This document shows, piece by piece, positions 30,429 to 32,559 of a stretch of 32,559 nt of DNA. Numbering within the stretch: position 1 is the first letter of the stretch; every line of letters starts with the position of its first letter. Source of the DNA: Ruminococcus sp. Lineage in GTDB: Bacteria; Bacillota_I; Bacilli_A; RF39; UBA660. The stretch lies in contig JAMPHW010000001.1 in assembly GCA_023663235.1 (NCBI GenBank), forward strand, positions 188,195 through 220,753. The letters run 5' to 3'. The translations under genes and the position numbers were made by a program. The notes beneath the pieces were generated by a model, which saw only the letters and a program-made list of their open reading frames with translations, was not told the DNA's origin and did not search any database.

Positions 30429-32478
30429 TATAATAAAAGCTGTAAAATCTATTTTAAGGGTGGTGTTATATTTAAGATTGTCTGATGAAGACAGAAACAA
30501 GTTAACAAAGGAACAATTATCAGAAAGTATTAAGAATCAAGAAACGATGTTAAGAGAATATGCGGAAGAAATGGGCTGGGAAGTTATTGGCGTTTACAAT
30601 GATGAGGACTGGTCTGGATCGGACGCTACTCGTCCAGATTTTAATAGAATGATTGCTGAATGTGAAAAAGGTAATGTTGATATTGTTTTAGTTAAAACAC
30701 AAGCAAGATTTGCTCGTGATATGGAATTAGTAGAAAAGTACGTTCATAATCTTTTCCACCAATGGAATGTCAGATTTATAACATATATTGAAAAAATTGA
30801 CAATACAAGAAAAGAAACAAAGAAAACAAGTCAATTAACTGCTATGACAGATCAATGGTATTTAGAGGATACATCATTAAATATTCGTGAAACTTTTAGA
30901 TCTAAAAGAAAGAATGGCGAATTAACAGCAAGTTTTGCTAGTTATGGTGTAATGAAAGATCCAGAAAATAAAAATCATTTGCTTATCGATCCTATCGCTT
31001 GTGAAGTTGTTAAAAGAATTTTTGATGAATATATGGCCGGTAATGGCTTAGGAAAAATCGCCGACAATTTAAACAAAGACAAAATATTAAGTCCTTATGA
31101 ATATAAACTTTTAAATGGGTGCAAATTAAAGATACCTTTAATAAAAGAATATTTAGACTTTGGTTATATTGAAAAAGCTGGTACATATATGCTTAATATA
31201 AGTTTTACAAATAATGAAGATCATATTTTAAAAGATTTAGTTAGTTTTAACTATATTACTACTGATATGAAAACACTTAATAATAAATGTGATATTACTT
31301 TAAGAAAATTCACAGATAAAAAAACAAAAATATATTATAGCGAAGATGAAAATTTAGACATTAACAATTTTAATATAGATGATTGTGTTTTATTAAATGA
31401 AAACGATGTTTTACCAAAAAATGCAAAAGTATTAATATCTTTTACAAAAGAACTTGATCGTACGCATGTTATTGATTACCAATTTGAAATTACATTAAAA
31501 GAAAACAGAGCTCATGAGGAATATTTTATAAATATAATAAAAAACAATGCTAATGGAATATTACAATCAGAGTTTACACATAATTTAAGAAAAAAATTCA
31601 AATGGTGTAGTCAAACAGTTAAAAAGATACTTACTGATGAAGTCTATATCGGTAATTTAGTTCAATTTAAAACAACAACGGTAAGTTATAAAAATCACAC
31701 AGTTATTAAAAATGATGATGAAGATAGAATCAGAAAAGACAATACTCATGAATCGATTATTGATAAAAATGTTTTTTATACAGTTCAAGAAAGAATGCAA
31801 GAAAAATCAAGAAGTAGTCAAGGCGGCGAAGTTCACGCATTTAGTAATAAAGTATATTGTATGAATTGTAATAGATTATTCTTCAAGTGTGGTAAGAAAA
31901 ACGAAAACGGATATTGTTATTTATGTTGTAAAGATAAAAAAGATAGTTGGGCTAATTGTGATAATAAAAAATATCTTCACGAGGAAGAATTACATAGCTT
32001 CATTTTAGAAAAAATAAATAATGTGTTAACTAGGTTTTATGATGAGGATAGTCTTAAAGAAATGAATAACGAAGAAATAGAACAAGATTTATTTAAAGAC
32101 AAATTAAATTCATTAGAACAAGAATTAAAAAGTATTAATAAGGAATTACAAGGTAAAAGTACATATTTCCAAAAACTATATGAAGATCGAGCAAACGGGA
32201 TACTTCCGGAAAAAGAATTTTTAATCTTACTTAACAAGTATAAAGATGATAATTCTAAATTAGAAGAACGATCAAATATTATAAAAAAAGAGATAGCTTC
32301 TACTACCGCTAAAAAAGAAAGTTTAAAAAGTAAGAAGAATATCTTTAAAAAATATAAACATATAGATAAACTTAATGTTGAAATCGTTGGCGACTTTATA
32401 GATAAAGTATTAATCGGTCATTACAACGATGAAACAGGATCAAGAGAAATTAAGGTATTATGGAACTTTACCATTTAA
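30421..32478 (+). CDS. Large serine recombinase, TnpX/TndX type
   Basis: The protein has 685 residues from ATG 30421, which has AAGGAG upstream; the frame from TTG 30379 runs through the promoter. The resolvase domain shows LYLRLS with catalytic Ser21 and the Arg-containing KTQARFARDMELV. The recombinase domain (about 170-245 and 395-460) ends in VKKILTDEVYIGNLVQFKTT. A zinc ribbon (about 478-520, CMNCN..CG...CC...C) and a coiled coil (about 545-640) follow. About 150 residues (about 240-390) interrupt the recombinase domain. TnpX, about 700 residues, is similar in length. It should integrate and excise the element at GA cores. Confidence 0.93.
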   Translation: MSNIIKAVKSILRVVLYLRLSDEDRNKLTKEQLSESIKNQETMLREYAEEMGWEVIGVYNDEDWSGSDATRPDFNRMIAECEKGNVDIVLVKTQARFARDMELVEKYVHNLFHQWNVRFITYIEKIDNTRKETKKTSQLTAMTDQWYLEDTSLNIRETFRSKRKNGELTASFASYGVMKDPENKNHLLIDPIACEVVKRIFDEYMAGNGLGKIADNLNKDKILSPYEYKLLNGCKLKIPLIKEYLDFGYIEKAGTYMLNISFTNNEDHILKDLVSFNYITTDMKTLNNKCDITLRKFTDKKTKIYYSEDENLDINNFNIDDCVLLNENDVLPKNAKVLISFTKELDRTHVIDYQFEITLKENRAHEEYFINIIKNNANGILQSEFTHNLRKKFKWCSQTVKKILTDEVYIGNLVQFKTTTVSYKNHTVIKNDDEDRIRKDNTHESIIDKNVFYTVQERMQEKSRSSQGGEVHAFSNKVYCMNCNRLFFKCGKKNENGYCYLCCKDKKDSWANCDNKKYLHEEELHSFILEKINNVLTRFYDEDSLKEMNNEEIEQDLFKDKLNSLEQELKSINKELQGKSTYFQKLYEDRANGILPEKEFLILLNKYKDDNSKLEERSNIIKKEIASTTAKKESLKSKKNIFKKYKHIDKLNVEIVGDFIDKVLIGHYNDETGSREIKVLWNFTI

Positions 32479-32504
32479 AAATAATAAAGAAGAATAAAAC
32501 AATC
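32460..32504 (+). other. 5' half of the gene split by integration
   Basis: ATG 32460 has AAGG four bases upstream, overlaps the last 19 bases of the recombinase gene in another frame, and runs open for 15 codons (MELYHLKIIKKNKTI) to the proposed right end. Joined at GA to 18303-18440 it gives a 60-residue protein. In the integrated state the frame continues into flanking repeat DNA instead. Confidence 0.5.
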
Positions 32505-32506
32505 GA
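32505..32506 (+). other. Proposed attR core (GA)
   Basis: The right junction reads AAAACAATC-GA-GCAACTGG. Unlike sequence starts here, namely a perfect 18-base tandem repeat with no start codon. Confidence 0.55.
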
Positions 32507-32559
32507 GCAACTGGACCTATTGGAGCAACTGGACCTATTGGAGCAACTGGACCTATTGG
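32505..32559 (+). repeat. 18-base tandem repeat coding a collagen-like GATGPI motif
   Basis: Three identical copies of GAGCAACTGGACCTATTG run to the window edge. The frame GCA ACT GGA CCT ATT GGA gives GATGPI repeats (Gly-X-Y), typical of collagen-like surface proteins in low-GC bacteria. A TAA at 32495-32497 closes the frame upstream and there is no start codon, so this is the interior of a gene. Perfect tandem copies at a contig end can also be collapsed or mis-joined by assembly. Confidence 0.7.

Larger units (their letters stand above)
18303..32506 (+). mobile_element. Integrated conjugative-type element with TnpX/TndX-like serine recombinase
   Basis: About 14.2 kb in which every gene is on the plus strand. 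It holds VirB4, an M23 hydrolase, an oriT-like region, RHH-like accessory proteins, a relaxase, VirD4, a DNA methyltransferase, an ArdC-N-like protein, accessory genes and a terminal large serine recombinase. Codon use shifts at 18303: ATC, GAC, GTC and CGT codons and GATC words become common compared with the host genes. The ends are placed at GA dinucleotides, the core known for TnpX and TndX elements. Recognisable VirB6, VirB3/PrgI or VirB8-like genes are missing, so transfer may be reduced or depend on a helper. Confidence 0.75.

Noticed and set aside
32500-32559. CRISPR-like direct repeats at the window end.
   Set aside because: Three contiguous 18-base copies without spacers; they encode a Gly-X-Y repeat in frame.

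Overview
The window reads as an AT-rich, low-GC Gram-positive (Bacillota/Bacilli-type) chromosome carrying one integrated mobile element. TGA is used as a stop (for example at 5183-5185), so the genetic code is standard and this is not Mycoplasma. The promoters are classical TTGACA-17-TATAAT. LCP, PAP2, Obg, S20 and CPBP proteins and type-I-toxin-like and pilin-like small genes suggest an uncultured gut Bacilli lineage such as RF39 or Erysipelotrichales; this placement is inference. Both window ends cut through genes, so it may be a whole contig.

Host part, 1-18302. It opens with the 3' end of a surface protein with a C-type-lectin-like (FGE/DUF6273-like) tail (1-749). Next come an Asn-rich unknown protein, a UbiB/ABC1 kinase-like protein, a PAP2 phosphatase and an LCP cell-wall ligase. 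Convergent to these are a metallophosphoesterase with substituted metal ligands and a CPBP membrane protease. A separate operon (promoter 6885-6913) encodes four small single-TM, Cys-containing pilin-like proteins and a TadZ/CpaE-like ATPase, then a secreted unknown, obg and a DedA/VTT membrane protein. The 690-base gap at 12316-13006 holds a GC-rich orphan lectin-tail cassette resembling a diversity-generating template repeat, several hairpins and a candidate 22-residue hydrophobic toxin. A tandem-HTH regulator is divergent from a second lectin-tail surface protein. A secreted transglutaminase-like protein and rpsT follow on the minus strand, and then a gene with 85-residue tandem repeats that is cut by the element.

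Element, about 18303-32504 (14.2 kb). All genes point the same way: VirB4 ATPase, M23 cell-wall hydrolase, a hairpin- and iteron-rich oriT-like region, a small TM protein, two RHH-like accessory proteins, a MobL/MobP-type relaxase, VirD4 coupling protein, C5 DNA methyltransferase, M50-like protease, unknown accessory genes, an ArdC-N-like protein, and a TnpX/TndX-type large serine recombinase at the right end. A GA dinucleotide at 18303-18304 and 32505-32506 fits the GA core known for Tn4451/Tn5397. Joining the ends at GA rebuilds an intact 60-codon gene across the circle junction. Joining the flanks at GA gives an open in-frame fusion of the repeat protein to a collagen-like GATGPI repeat.

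The most unusual signal is translational. Several element genes have a strong TAAGGGGGT Shine-Dalgarno followed at a fixed distance of 7-8 bases by a non-AUG codon (ATA, ATA, ATT, TTG), with no usable ATG nearby.
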